Assembly (NCBI RefSeq): GCF_026913015.1
Contig: NZ_JAPTYD010000011.1
Coordinates: 34,220-98,219, forward strand
Direction of reading: 5' to 3'
DNA from: Paracoccus benzoatiresistens
GTDB taxonomy: Bacteria; Pseudomonadota; Alphaproteobacteria; Rhodobacterales; Rhodobacteraceae
Length of the DNA: 64,000 nt
The position numbers were made by a program, and so were the translations under genes. The notes below the pieces were generated by a model. It made no database searches. It saw only the letters and a list, made by a program, of their open reading frames with translations, and was not told the DNA's origin. Shown piece by piece: positions 34,952 to 42,681 of this stretch (within the stretch, counting starts at the first letter, position 1; each line of letters opens with the position of its first letter).

Positions 34952-37387
34952 ATGCGCATCATCATCACATTGGCTTTCGCCGTCATCGGCGCCGCTCTTC
35001 TGGCAGGAGGCGTCTATCTTGCGACCCTGGACGGAAGCCCCTTCATCGCCTTTTCGGGGGCGGTGCTGCTGCTTGTCGCGGTGCTGACCATCTTGCGAAG
35101 CCCTCATGCCCGTTGGGTTTATGCGGCCTTCCTGATCGTTCTGGCAATCTGGTCATGGCTCGATTCCGGCTATGACTGGTGGGCGCTCGCATCCCGCATG
35201 GGGATGTTCCTGGTCTTGGGGCTGCTGCTTCTGCTGCCGACCGGCGCGCCGCGCAACCGGCCGGCCTGGGTGGCGCTGCTGGCCGTGACGGGTATCGCCG
35301 GCATCGGCCTGCTGGGCAGTCTTGCGACCGACCCGCACGAAACCTCCGGTGCGCTTCCCGACCAGATCGCGAATGCCGAGCCCGACATGGGCCCGCCCGG
35401 CGGACCCGAGGATTGGCTGGCCTATGGCCGGACCAGTTACGGCCAGCGCTTCTCGCCCCTGGACCAGATCACCGCCGAGAACGTCGGATCGCTGGAAACC
35501 GCCTGGACCTACCGGACGGGCGACGTGCGCCTGCCCGAGGACACGGATGAGACGACCTATCAGGCAACCCCGATCAAGGTCGGCAATACCCTGTACCTGT
35601 GCACGCCCCATAACTGGCTGGTGGCGCTTGATGCCGATACCGGGGCCGAACGCTGGGTCTACAAGGCGGCCATCGGCCCCTTGAGCCAGCGCCAGCACCA
35701 GACCTGCCGGGGCGTCAGCTATTGGCCGGGGGAAGGAGGGGCGCCCGCCCCTGCCACCGCCCCTGCCGCCGCGCCGACGCCAGTGCCTGCGGCTGCCGTG
35801 CTGCCCGCCGCGACCGACCATCCGCAAAGCCCCGCCGTCAGCGCCGATGCGCAATCGTCCGGTCCCTGCACCGACCGCATCTTCATGCCGACCTCGGACG
35901 CGCACATGCTGGCGCTGAACCCCGAGACCGGCCAGCTTTGCAGCGATTTCGCGGACAACGGCGCGCTGAACCTGATCCACAACATGCCCTTCCGGCAGGC
36001 AGGGTTCTATTACTCGACCTCTCCGCCCGTCATCGTGGGCAATGCCCTGGTCGTCGGTGGCGCGGTCAACGACAACTACGATGTGAATGCCCCCTCGGGC
36101 GTGATCCGGGCCTATGACGTGCGCGACGGGCGGCTGCTGTGGAACTGGGATTCCGGCAATCCCGCCGCGACCGCCCCCTTTGACGTCAACGATCCGAACC
36201 AGACCTATACGCCGTCCTCGCCGAACAGCTGGGCGCCGCTGTCGGCGGATCCCGCGCTTGGGCTGGTCTATGTGCCGATGGGCAACCGCACGCCGGACCA
36301 ACTGGGCATGTTCCGCAACGATGCCGAGGAAACCTATTCCAGTTCGGTGGTGGCGCTGGATGCCGCCACGGGCCAGGCCCGCTGGGTCCGACAGTTCGTC
36401 CATCACGACCTGTGGGACATGGATACCCCCGCGCAGCCCACGCTGCTGGATCTGGACATGCCGGATGGCCGGGTGCCCGCGCTGGTGGTGCCGACCAAGC
36501 AGGGCGACATCTATGTGCTGAACCGCCAGACGGGCGAGCCGATCCTGCCCGTCACCGAGCGCCCCGCACCCCAGGGCACCGTCCCCGAGGATTTCGCAGC
36601 TCCCACCCAGCCCGTCTCGGCCCTGAGCTTCGAGCCCGAGCCGCTGACCGAATCGAAGATGTGGGGCGCGACCCTGGTCGACCAGATGCTGTGCCGGATC
36701 CAGTTCCGCAAGCTGCGCTACGAAGGGCGCTATACCCCCCCGTCGCTGCAGGGCAGCCTTGTCCATCCCGGCAACTTCGGCGTCTTCAACTGGGGCGGCA
36801 TCGCCGTGGACCCGCGCCGGCAGGTCATGTTCGGGATGCCGCTGCAACTGGCCTTTACCTCGCGCCTGGTGCCGGCAGAGCAGGCCGAGGGACGGGCGAC
36901 CAATTCGGGCGAGCAGGGCCTCAATTCGAACACGGGCGCGCCCTATGCCGTGGCCATGGGGCCGTTCCTGTCGCCCCTCGGCGTGCCCTGCCAGCAGCCG
37001 CCCTGGGGCTTCGTCGCGGGCGCCGACCTGCGCACCGGAGAGATCGCCTGGAAGCACCGCAACGGCACGACCCGCGACATGAGCCCGGTTCCGCTCGCCT
37101 TGCGGCTGGGAATGCCGGGGATCGGCGGGCCGGTCATCACCGGGTCCGGCGTCGTCTTCATGGGCGCAGCGGTGGACAACTACCTGCGCGCCTATGACCT
37201 GACCACCGGAGAGGAACTGTGGCGCGGGCGCCTGCCGGCGGGCGGGCAGGCCACGCCGATGACCTATCTGGACAGCCAGGGCCGCCAGATGGTGGTGCTG
37301 GTCGCGGGCGGCCACGGCTCGATCGGGACGGACCTGGGCGATCACGTGCTGGCCTGGCGGCTGCCTGCCGGCGGGGCCAGCAATTAG
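34952..37387 (+). CDS. gcd: Membrane-bound PQQ-dependent glucose dehydrogenase
   Basis: 811 residues from ATG 34952. The first about 130 contain five hydrophobic segments that anchor the enzyme and bind ubiquinone. The rest is an eight-bladed quinoprotein propeller with repeated LDAxTG-type turns (LVALDADTGAERWVYKA) and the QFVHHDLWDMDTPAQP PQQ site. It oxidises glucose and other aldoses to lactones in the periplasm and passes electrons to quinone. A Pro/Ala-rich insert of some 35-40 residues sits between two cysteine-containing blades, compared with E. coli Gcd. Its cofactor is made by the pqq operon 6 kb away. Confidence 0.93.
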   Translation: MRIIITLAFAVIGAALLAGGVYLATLDGSPFIAFSGAVLLLVAVLTILRSPHARWVYAAFLIVLAIWSWLDSGYDWWALASRMGMFLVLGLLLLLPTGAPRNRPAWVALLAVTGIAGIGLLGSLATDPHETSGALPDQIANAEPDMGPPGGPEDWLAYGRTSYGQRFSPLDQITAENVGSLETAWTYRTGDVRLPEDTDETTYQATPIKVGNTLYLCTPHNWLVALDADTGAERWVYKAAIGPLSQRQHQTCRGVSYWPGEGGAPAPATAPAAAPTPVPAAAVLPAATDHPQSPAVSADAQSSGPCTDRIFMPTSDAHMLALNPETGQLCSDFADNGALNLIHNMPFRQAGFYYSTSPPVIVGNALVVGGAVNDNYDVNAPSGVIRAYDVRDGRLLWNWDSGNPAATAPFDVNDPNQTYTPSSPNSWAPLSADPALGLVYVPMGNRTPDQLGMFRNDAEETYSSSVVALDAATGQARWVRQFVHHDLWDMDTPAQPTLLDLDMPDGRVPALVVPTKQGDIYVLNRQTGEPILPVTERPAPQGTVPEDFAAPTQPVSALSFEPEPLTESKMWGATLVDQMLCRIQFRKLRYEGRYTPPSLQGSLVHPGNFGVFNWGGIAVDPRRQVMFGMPLQLAFTSRLVPAEQAEGRATNSGEQGLNSNTGAPYAVAMGPFLSPLGVPCQQPPWGFVAGADLRTGEIAWKHRNGTTRDMSPVPLALRLGMPGIGGPVITGSGVVFMGAAVDNYLRAYDLTTGEELWRGRLPAGGQATPMTYLDSQGRQMVVLVAGGHGSIGTDLGDHVLAWRLPAGGASN

Positions 37388-37390
37388 CGC

Positions 37391-37421
37391 TTGGTCGAAG
37401 GGCATCGCTGCGTGCTATAAT
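37391..37421 (+). promoter_or_regulatory. Candidate promoter of the GAF-Fis regulator gene
   Basis: A perfect TATAAT (37416-37421) is preceded by TGC, giving an extended -10. TTGGTC (37391-37396) is a loose -35 at 19-bp spacing. It lies 33 bp before the regulator start, in the gap after gcd. Confidence 0.5.
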
Positions 37422-37454
37422 GGGCGTTACCGACCGAGGAGGAGCCGGCCCGGT

Positions 37455-38399
37455 ATGCGTCACGCTGATCATGTCGCAAGAGAGTCGCAGTCGAATTCCG
37501 CGACCTCGGCCCTTGCCGCGTCCTGGCGGCGGTCGCTGCTGAAGCATGGGCTTGACCCGTCCGACGCGCGTCGCCCGGAACGGCTGACCCTTGAGGAACT
37601 GTCCCGCCGCCGGCAGGCGATGGAGCATTTCCTGCGCGTCGCCGCGCCCCAGCTGGACCAGCTGTTCAATCTGGTCTGCCTGTCGGGCTGCAACGTCCTG
37701 CTGACAGACGCCGATGGCGTGGTGATGGACCAGCGGGTGAATGCCGCGGATGCCGAGCAGTTCCGGGATTGGGGGCTCTGGCAGGGGGCCGACTGGTCCG
37801 AGGCCGCGCAGGGCACCAACGGCATCGGCACCTGCCTGGCCGAGGGGCGGCAGGTCACCATCCATCGCGGCGAACATTTCCACACCCGCAACACCGCCAT
37901 GTCCTGCATGGACGCGCCGATCTGGGGTCCCGACGGGCGGCTGCTGGCGGCCCTGGATGTCAGCAGCGCCCGCGCCGACCAGACCGAACGATACAACCGC
38001 CTGATCTCGGCCCAGGTGGCGCAGACCGCCAAGGCCATCGAGGCGGTGTTCTTCCGCGCAAGCTTTCCCGGGGCCCGGATCGTCGCGCCCGACGACACGG
38101 CTGACGCCGCGGTGCTGCTGGCGGTGGACAATGACGACCTGGCCATCGGCGCGACCCGTGCCGCGCGCCGGGTCCTGGGCCTGGAACGCGAAGGCGCGTT
38201 CCGCCCGCGGCCGGCCGCCGACCTGTTGGGCCGCGACGACGACCTGACCGGCTTCGACAAGGGCGAACGGGCCGCCCTGGTACGGGCGCTTGCGCGGGCG
38301 GACGGCAATGTCTCGGCCGCGGCGCGCGCCCTGGGGATCGGGCGGGCCACCATGTATCGCCGCATGGCACGGCTGGGGCTGGTCGAAAAAAGCGGCTGA
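37455..38399 (+). CDS. GAF-domain, Fis-type HTH transcriptional regulator (AcoR-like, no AAA+ domain)
   Basis: 314 residues. An N-terminal helical and GAF region (about 40-200) carries the AcoR-like GTNGIGTCLAEGRQV and AMSCMDAPIWGPDGR blocks. A C-terminal Fis-type HTH follows (NVSAAARALGIGRATMYRRM). The sigma-54-activating AAA+ module found in true AcoR is absent, so it probably acts with the housekeeping sigma factor. The adjacent aldehyde dehydrogenase gene and the palindrome at 38401 make it the likely regulator of that enzyme. Confidence 0.85.
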   Translation: MRHADHVARESQSNSATSALAASWRRSLLKHGLDPSDARRPERLTLEELSRRRQAMEHFLRVAAPQLDQLFNLVCLSGCNVLLTDADGVVMDQRVNAADAEQFRDWGLWQGADWSEAAQGTNGIGTCLAEGRQVTIHRGEHFHTRNTAMSCMDAPIWGPDGRLLAALDVSSARADQTERYNRLISAQVAQTAKAIEAVFFRASFPGARIVAPDDTADAAVLLAVDNDDLAIGATRAARRVLGLEREGAFRPRPAADLLGRDDDLTGFDKGERAALVRALARADGNVSAAARALGIGRATMYRRMARLGLVEKSG

Positions 38400-38400
38400 C

Positions 38401-38418
38401 TGTCTCACCGCTGAGACA
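38401..38418. promoter_or_regulatory. Palindromic operator candidate upstream of the aldehyde dehydrogenase
   Basis: Perfect inverted repeat TGTCTCA-CCGC-TGAGACA beginning one base after the regulator stop and about 105 bp before the dehydrogenase start. The symmetry and position fit binding of a dimeric Fis-type HTH protein such as the one encoded immediately upstream. Confidence 0.6.
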
Positions 38419-38524
38419 AACCCGGCGTCGTGGCGGAACGGCCCCGTTGCAACGAATCATCCCCGAGGCAAACCTCCACCCATGCCGAAGAGGGAGACTT
38501 CGGGCACGTTGAGGAGGAAAAAAG

Positions 38525-40051
38525 ATGCCGAACGACCAGACGCACGAGTTCAAGGGCGTGGGCGTTATGCCCTTTGCCAAGCGTTACGACAACTTCATCG
38601 GCGGGCAGTGGACCGCGCCGAAATCCGGCCGCTATTTCACCAACACCACCCCCATCACCGGTGCCGAGATCGGCGAGATCGCCCGCTCGAACGCCGACGA
38701 CATCGAGGCGGCGCTGGATGCAGCCCATGCCGCCAAGGACAAGTGGGGCCAGACCTCGGCCGCCGAGCGGTCGCTGATCCTGAACCGCATCGCCGACCGG
38801 ATCGAGCAGAACCTGGAACTGCTGGCCACGGCGGAAACCTGGGACAACGGCAAGCCGATCCGCGAAACGATGGCCGCCGACCTGCCGCTGGCCGTCGATC
38901 ATTTCCGCTATTTCGCCGGTGTCCTGCGCGCGCAGGAAGGCGGGATTTCGGAGATCGATCACGACACCGTCGCCTATCACTTCCATGAACCGCTGGGTGT
39001 CGTGGGCCAGATCATCCCTTGGAACTTTCCGCTGCTGATGGCGGTGTGGAAGCTGGCCCCGGCCCTTGCCGCCGGGAACTGCGTGGTGCTGAAGCCTGCC
39101 GAACAGACCCCGGCCACCATCATGGTCTTTGCCGACCTGATCTCTGACCTGCTGCCGCCGGGCGTCCTGAACATCGTCAACGGCTTCGGTCTGGAAGCCG
39201 GCAAGCCGCTGGCGTCCAATCCGCGGATCGCCAAGATCGCCTTTACCGGGGAAACCACCACCGGCCGGCTGATCATGCAATACGCGTCCGAGAACCTCAT
39301 CCCGGTAACGCTGGAACTGGGCGGCAAGTCCCCCAACATCTTCTTCGAGGATGTCGCGCGCGAGGATGACGATTTCTTCGACAAGGCGATCGAGGGCTTC
39401 GTGATGTTCGCGCTGAACCAGGGCGAGGTTTGCACCTGCCCGTCGCGCGCGCTGATCCACGAATCGATCTACGACCGCTTCATGGAGCGCGCCCTGAAGC
39501 GCGTCGAGGCAATCAAGCAGGGCGACCCGCGCGACGCCGCGACCATGATCGGCGCCCAGGCCAGCAGCGAGCAGAAGGAAAAGATCCTTTCCTACTTCGA
39601 CATCGGCCGCAAGGAAGGGGCCGAGGTTCTGATCGGCGGCGAGGCGGCAGACCACGGCGGCGAACTGTCGGGCGGCTACTACATCAAGCCGACCGTGTTC
39701 CGCGGCAACAACAAGATGCGCGTCTTCCAGGAGGAAATCTTCGGTCCCGTGGTATCGGTAACCACCTTCAAGGACCAGGACGAGGCGCTGTCGATCGCCA
39801 ATGACACGCTTTACGGCCTGGGCGCGGGCATCTGGTCGCGCGAGGCCAATACCTGCTACCGCTTCGGCCGCGCGATCAAGGCGGGCCGGGTCTGGACCAA
39901 CTGCTATCACGCCTATCCGGCCCATGCGGCCTTTGGCGGCTACAAGCAGTCGGGCATCGGGCGCGAGAACCACAAGATGATGCTGGACCACTATCAGCAG
40001 ACCAAGAACATGCTGGTCAGCTACAGCCCGAAGAAGCTGGGCTTCTTCTGA
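38525..40051 (+). CDS. NAD-dependent aldehyde dehydrogenase
   Basis: 508 residues with GAGGAGG before the ATG. The catalytic Cys is C303 in NQGEVCTC and the general-base Glu lies in [11 protein letters not shown]. The cofactor-site PWNFPLLM and FTGETTTG blocks and the C-terminal KKLGFF ending match the acetaldehyde dehydrogenase II (AcoD/ExaC/AldB) group. It oxidises aldehydes such as acetaldehyde to acids. It is likely controlled by the GAF-Fis regulator upstream. A DUF779 protein, usually its immediate neighbour, is found two genes downstream. Confidence 0.93.
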   Translation: MPNDQTHEFKGVGVMPFAKRYDNFIGGQWTAPKSGRYFTNTTPITGAEIGEIARSNADDIEAALDAAHAAKDKWGQTSAAERSLILNRIADRIEQNLELLATAETWDNGKPIRETMAADLPLAVDHFRYFAGVLRAQEGGISEIDHDTVAYHFHEPLGVVGQIIPWNFPLLMAVWKLAPALAAGNCVVLKPAEQTPATIMVFADLISDLLPPGVLNIVNGFGLEAGKPLASNPRIAKIAFTGETTTGRLIMQYASENLIPVTLELGGKSPNIFFEDVAREDDDFFDKAIEGFVMFALNQGEVCTCPSRALIHESIYDRFMERALKRVEAIKQGDPRDAATMIGAQASSEQKEKILSYFDIGRKEGAEVLIGGEAADHGGELSGGYYIKPTVFRGNNKMRVFQEEIFGPVVSVTTFKDQDEALSIANDTLYGLGAGIWSREANTCYRFGRAIKAGRVWTNCYHAYPAHAAFGGYKQSGIGRENHKMMLDHYQQTKNMLVSYSPKKLGFF

Positions 40052-40057
40052 AAACGG

Positions 40058-40079
40058 GCAGGCCGGGCAACCGGCCTGC
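40058..40079 (+). terminator. Hairpin after the aldehyde dehydrogenase gene
   Basis: Perfect 9-bp stem (GCAGGCCGG and complement) with a GCAA tetraloop seven bases after the stop. No T-run follows on the plus strand, although A residues precede it. It is probably a terminator or 3'-end stabiliser. Confidence 0.5.
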
Positions 40080-40147
40080 AATGCCGCGCCCGGCGGGGCG
40101 TCTCGGACCTTCCCCTTGGGCGCAACCATCCGCCGGGCGCGGCGTTG

Positions 40148-40171
40148 AACCGGAAGCAATTGCTTCCGGTT
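40148..40171. repeat. Perfect 24-bp palindrome just before the topoisomerase IB start
   Basis: Bases 40148-40171 read the same on both strands, centred on AATT, with 12-base half sites starting AACCGGAAGC. It ends six bases before ATG 40178. It could be an operator, or a hairpin that hides or replaces the ribosome site, since no clear one is present. Confidence 0.7.
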
Positions 40172-40177
40172 CTCGCC

Positions 40178-41236
40178 ATGCCCAAAGACGCTGTCATTTC
40201 CGACCCGCGCGATGCCGCCAAAGAGGCGGGACTGGTTTATGTCAACGACGACATGCCGGGGATCACGCGCAGGAAATCGGGCAAGGGCTTTTCCTACTGG
40301 GGCCCGGACGGACGCGCCATCACCGACAAGGCGGAACGCCAGCGGCTGGCCTCTCTGGCGATCCCGCCCGCCTATACCGATGTCTGGATCTGCCCCGATC
40401 CGCGCGGCCATATCCAGGCGACGGGCCGCGACGACAAGGGACGCAAGCAGTATCGCTATCACCCCGATTTCCGCGCGGTCCGCGACAGCGCCAAATACGA
40501 CCACATGCTGGAATTCGCCCATGCCTTGCCGCAGATCCGCGCGCGGGTCGATCAGGACATGTCCCGGCGCGGAATGCCGGCCGAGAAGGTGCTGGCAACG
40601 GTTGTCCATCTGCTGGAAAACACCATGATCCGCGTGGGCAATGCCGATTATGTCAAGCAGAACAAGTCCCACGGGCTGACCACCCTGCGCGACAGGCATG
40701 TCAGCTTCGAGGGCAACGAGGTCCGCTTCCGCTTCAAGGGCAAATCCGGCAAGGAATGGAACCTGGGTCTGCGCGACCGCCGCGTGGCCCGGATCGTGCG
40801 CGCAGCCCAGGACATTCCCGGCCAGCACCTGTTCCAGTATCTGGACGAGGATGGCGAACGGCAGAAGGTCACCTCGACCGAGGTGAACGCCTATCTGCGC
40901 GACATCTCGGGCCAGAACGTCACCGCCAAGGATTTCCGCACCTGGACGGGCACGGTGCTGGCCGCCCTGGCCCTTGCCGAATACGAGAAATGCGACAGCC
41001 AGGCCGCCGCCAAGCGCAATATCCGCGATGCGATCGAGCGGGTTTCCAGCCGTCTTGGCAACACGCCCACGATATGCCGCAAGTGCTATATCCACCCGCA
41101 GGTGATCGACGCCTATCTGGCCGACGAACTGAAGCTGGAATTGCGCGAGGAAATCGAGGAGGATCTGCAACAGCCCGGCCTGCGTCCCGAGGAGCGGCAG
41201 GTGCTGGAGTTCCTGAAGAAAAGGTTGAAGGCATGA
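40178..41236 (+). CDS. Type IB DNA topoisomerase (poxvirus-like)
   Basis: 352 residues from ATG 40178; an in-frame TTG at 40145 would place the palindrome inside the coding region. The N-terminal domain includes PPAYTDVWICPDPRGHIQATG. The catalytic domain has the Arg-rich ENTMIRVGNADY and the KDFRTWTGTVLA block. The nucleophilic tyrosine lies in RKCYIHPQVIDAYL. It relaxes supercoils through a 3'-phosphotyrosyl link without ATP. Its stop overlaps the DUF779 gene start (ATGA). Confidence 0.92.
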   Translation: MPKDAVISDPRDAAKEAGLVYVNDDMPGITRRKSGKGFSYWGPDGRAITDKAERQRLASLAIPPAYTDVWICPDPRGHIQATGRDDKGRKQYRYHPDFRAVRDSAKYDHMLEFAHALPQIRARVDQDMSRRGMPAEKVLATVVHLLENTMIRVGNADYVKQNKSHGLTTLRDRHVSFEGNEVRFRFKGKSGKEWNLGLRDRRVARIVRAAQDIPGQHLFQYLDEDGERQKVTSTEVNAYLRDISGQNVTAKDFRTWTGTVLAALALAEYEKCDSQAAAKRNIRDAIERVSSRLGNTPTICRKCYIHPQVIDAYLADELKLELREEIEEDLQQPGLRPEERQVLEFLKKRLKA

Positions 41237-41562
41237 GCACGGTCACAGCCACCCCCGCCGCCCTTGATCTGATCGCCGAGATCGTGGCCGATCACGGCCC
41301 GGTCCTGTTCCACCAGTCGGGCGGCTGCTGCGACGGATCCTCGCCCATGTGCTATCCGCAGGGCGATTTCCGCGTCGGCGAACGCGACGTCAAGCTGGGC
41401 GAGATCGGCGGCGCGCCCTTCTACATCAGCGCATCCCAGGCCGAGGCCTGGGCGCATACCGACCTGATCATCGACGTGGTGCCGGGTCGCGGCGGCATGT
41501 TCAGCCTGGACAACGGGCGCGAGAAACGCTTCCTGACCCGGTCGGAAATCTGTTCGATCTGA
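41233..41562 (+). CDS. DUF779 domain protein
   Basis: 109 residues with the family-typical cysteine block FHQSGGCCDGSSPMC near residues 27-41, then YPQGDF and a C-terminal FSLDNGREKRFL segment. The function is unknown; genes of this family usually sit directly beside acetaldehyde-type dehydrogenases, and the cysteines suggest metal binding. Here it is co-translated with topoisomerase IB through an ATGA overlap and lies 1.2 kb from the dehydrogenase. Confidence 0.85.
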   Translation: MSTVTATPAALDLIAEIVADHGPVLFHQSGGCCDGSSPMCYPQGDFRVGERDVKLGEIGGAPFYISASQAEAWAHTDLIIDVVPGRGGMFSLDNGREKRFLTRSEICSI

Positions 41563-41630
41563 CCCACGGGCCGATTGGCAAGGACAGGGGCCTTCCCCTA
41601 TAACTCCGCCGTAATCTGCGGAGATCGGTC

Positions 41631-42542
41631 ATGGCATACAGCGTTTTCATCGATGGCGAGGCGGGCACCACGGGCCTGCAGATCCGCGAGCGGCTGGAGC
41701 CGCGCGATGACATCCGCCTGATCCCTATCGACCCCGAACGCCGCAAGGACGCCAATGCCCGGCGCGAGGCCTTCCGCCAAGCCGACGTGGCCATCCTGTG
41801 CCTGCCCGACGAGGCCGCGCGCGAGGCGGTGGAACTGGCGCGCGACCTGGACGTGCGGATCATCGACGCCTCGACCGCGCACCGGGTGGACGAACGCTGG
41901 GCCTTCGGTTTCGCGGAACTGGACGCGGGCGCCCGCGACCGGATCGCCGCGGCCCGGCGGGTCAGCAATCCTGGCTGCTATTCCACCGGCGCCATCGCCA
42001 TCATCGCCCCCCTGGTCGCGGCAGGCCTGATCGAGCCGTCCGAGCCGCTGTCGATCAACGCCGTCAGCGGCTATACCGGAGGCGGCAAGGCGCTGATCGC
42101 GGAATACGAAGACGGCGTGGCCCCGGCCCATTTCGTCTATGGCCTGAACCAGCGCCACAAGCATATCCCCGAGATCATGGTCCATGCGGGGCTGACCCGG
42201 CAGCCGATCTTCGCGCCCTCGGTGGGCAATTTCGCGCAGGGCATGGCCGTGCAGGTGCCGCTGTTCCTTGACGCGCAGCGGACGCTGGAACGGCTGACCC
42301 AGGCCTTGGCCGATCATTATGACGGCCAGCGCTTCGTCGAGGTCCTGGACGGCACCGCGTCCCGCATCGTGCCGACCGACCTGAACGGCACCAACATGCT
42401 GCGCATCACCGTCCAGGGCGATGCGGACAATGGCTGCGCCACGGTTGTGGCGGTGCTGGACAACCTGGGCAAGGGGGCGTCGGGCGCGGCGGTCCAGAAC
42501 CTCAACATCATGCTGGGCGTGGACGAGGCGGCCAGCCTCTGA
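41631..42542 (+). CDS. argC: N-acetyl-gamma-glutamyl-phosphate reductase (type 2)
   Basis: 303 residues, the short type 2 form. The N-terminal nucleotide-binding segment is [14 protein letters not shown]. The catalytic cysteine lies in [12 protein letters not shown], and the [13 protein letters not shown] block follows. It reduces N-acetylglutamyl phosphate in arginine synthesis using NADPH. GGAG sits seven bases before the ATG. It appears to be a single-gene unit followed by a hairpin. Confidence 0.95.
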   Translation: MAYSVFIDGEAGTTGLQIRERLEPRDDIRLIPIDPERRKDANARREAFRQADVAILCLPDEAAREAVELARDLDVRIIDASTAHRVDERWAFGFAELDAGARDRIAAARRVSNPGCYSTGAIAIIAPLVAAGLIEPSEPLSINAVSGYTGGGKALIAEYEDGVAPAHFVYGLNQRHKHIPEIMVHAGLTRQPIFAPSVGNFAQGMAVQVPLFLDAQRTLERLTQALADHYDGQRFVEVLDGTASRIVPTDLNGTNMLRITVQGDADNGCATVVAVLDNLGKGASGAAVQNLNIMLGVDEAASL

Positions 42543-42546
42543 TCGC

Positions 42547-42577
42547 GCGGGGGCGGGTCTGCGACAGCCGCCCCCGC
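42547..42577 (+). terminator. Hairpin after argC
   Basis: Perfect 10-bp GC stem (GCGGGGGCGG and complement) with an 11-base loop, four bases after the argC stop. No T-run follows, so the terminator call rests on stem strength and position. Confidence 0.45.
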
Positions 42578-42651
42578 ATCATGGGGGCGGTTCGCCATAC
42601 CGTGCCGGGGCCGCGATCCGCCTGAGGGCCGTCGGTTCCATCCGAAAGGGC

Positions 42652-42675
42652 GGCACCGGCCCGGGGGCCGGCGCC
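42652..42675 (-). terminator. Hairpin after gcvP
   Basis: On the minus strand a 7-bp GC stem around a two-base centre (CCGGCCC/GGGCCGG), extended by three more pairs beyond a mismatch, starts six bases after the gcvP stop. A CCCTTT stretch follows. Confidence 0.45.
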
Positions 42676-42681
42676 ATCAGG

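Noticed and set aside
38426..38460. Sigma-54 promoter upstream of the aldehyde dehydrogenase
   Set aside because: GG and GC dinucleotides occur but not with the required ten-base spacing, and the adjacent regulator lacks the AAA+ domain needed to activate sigma-54.
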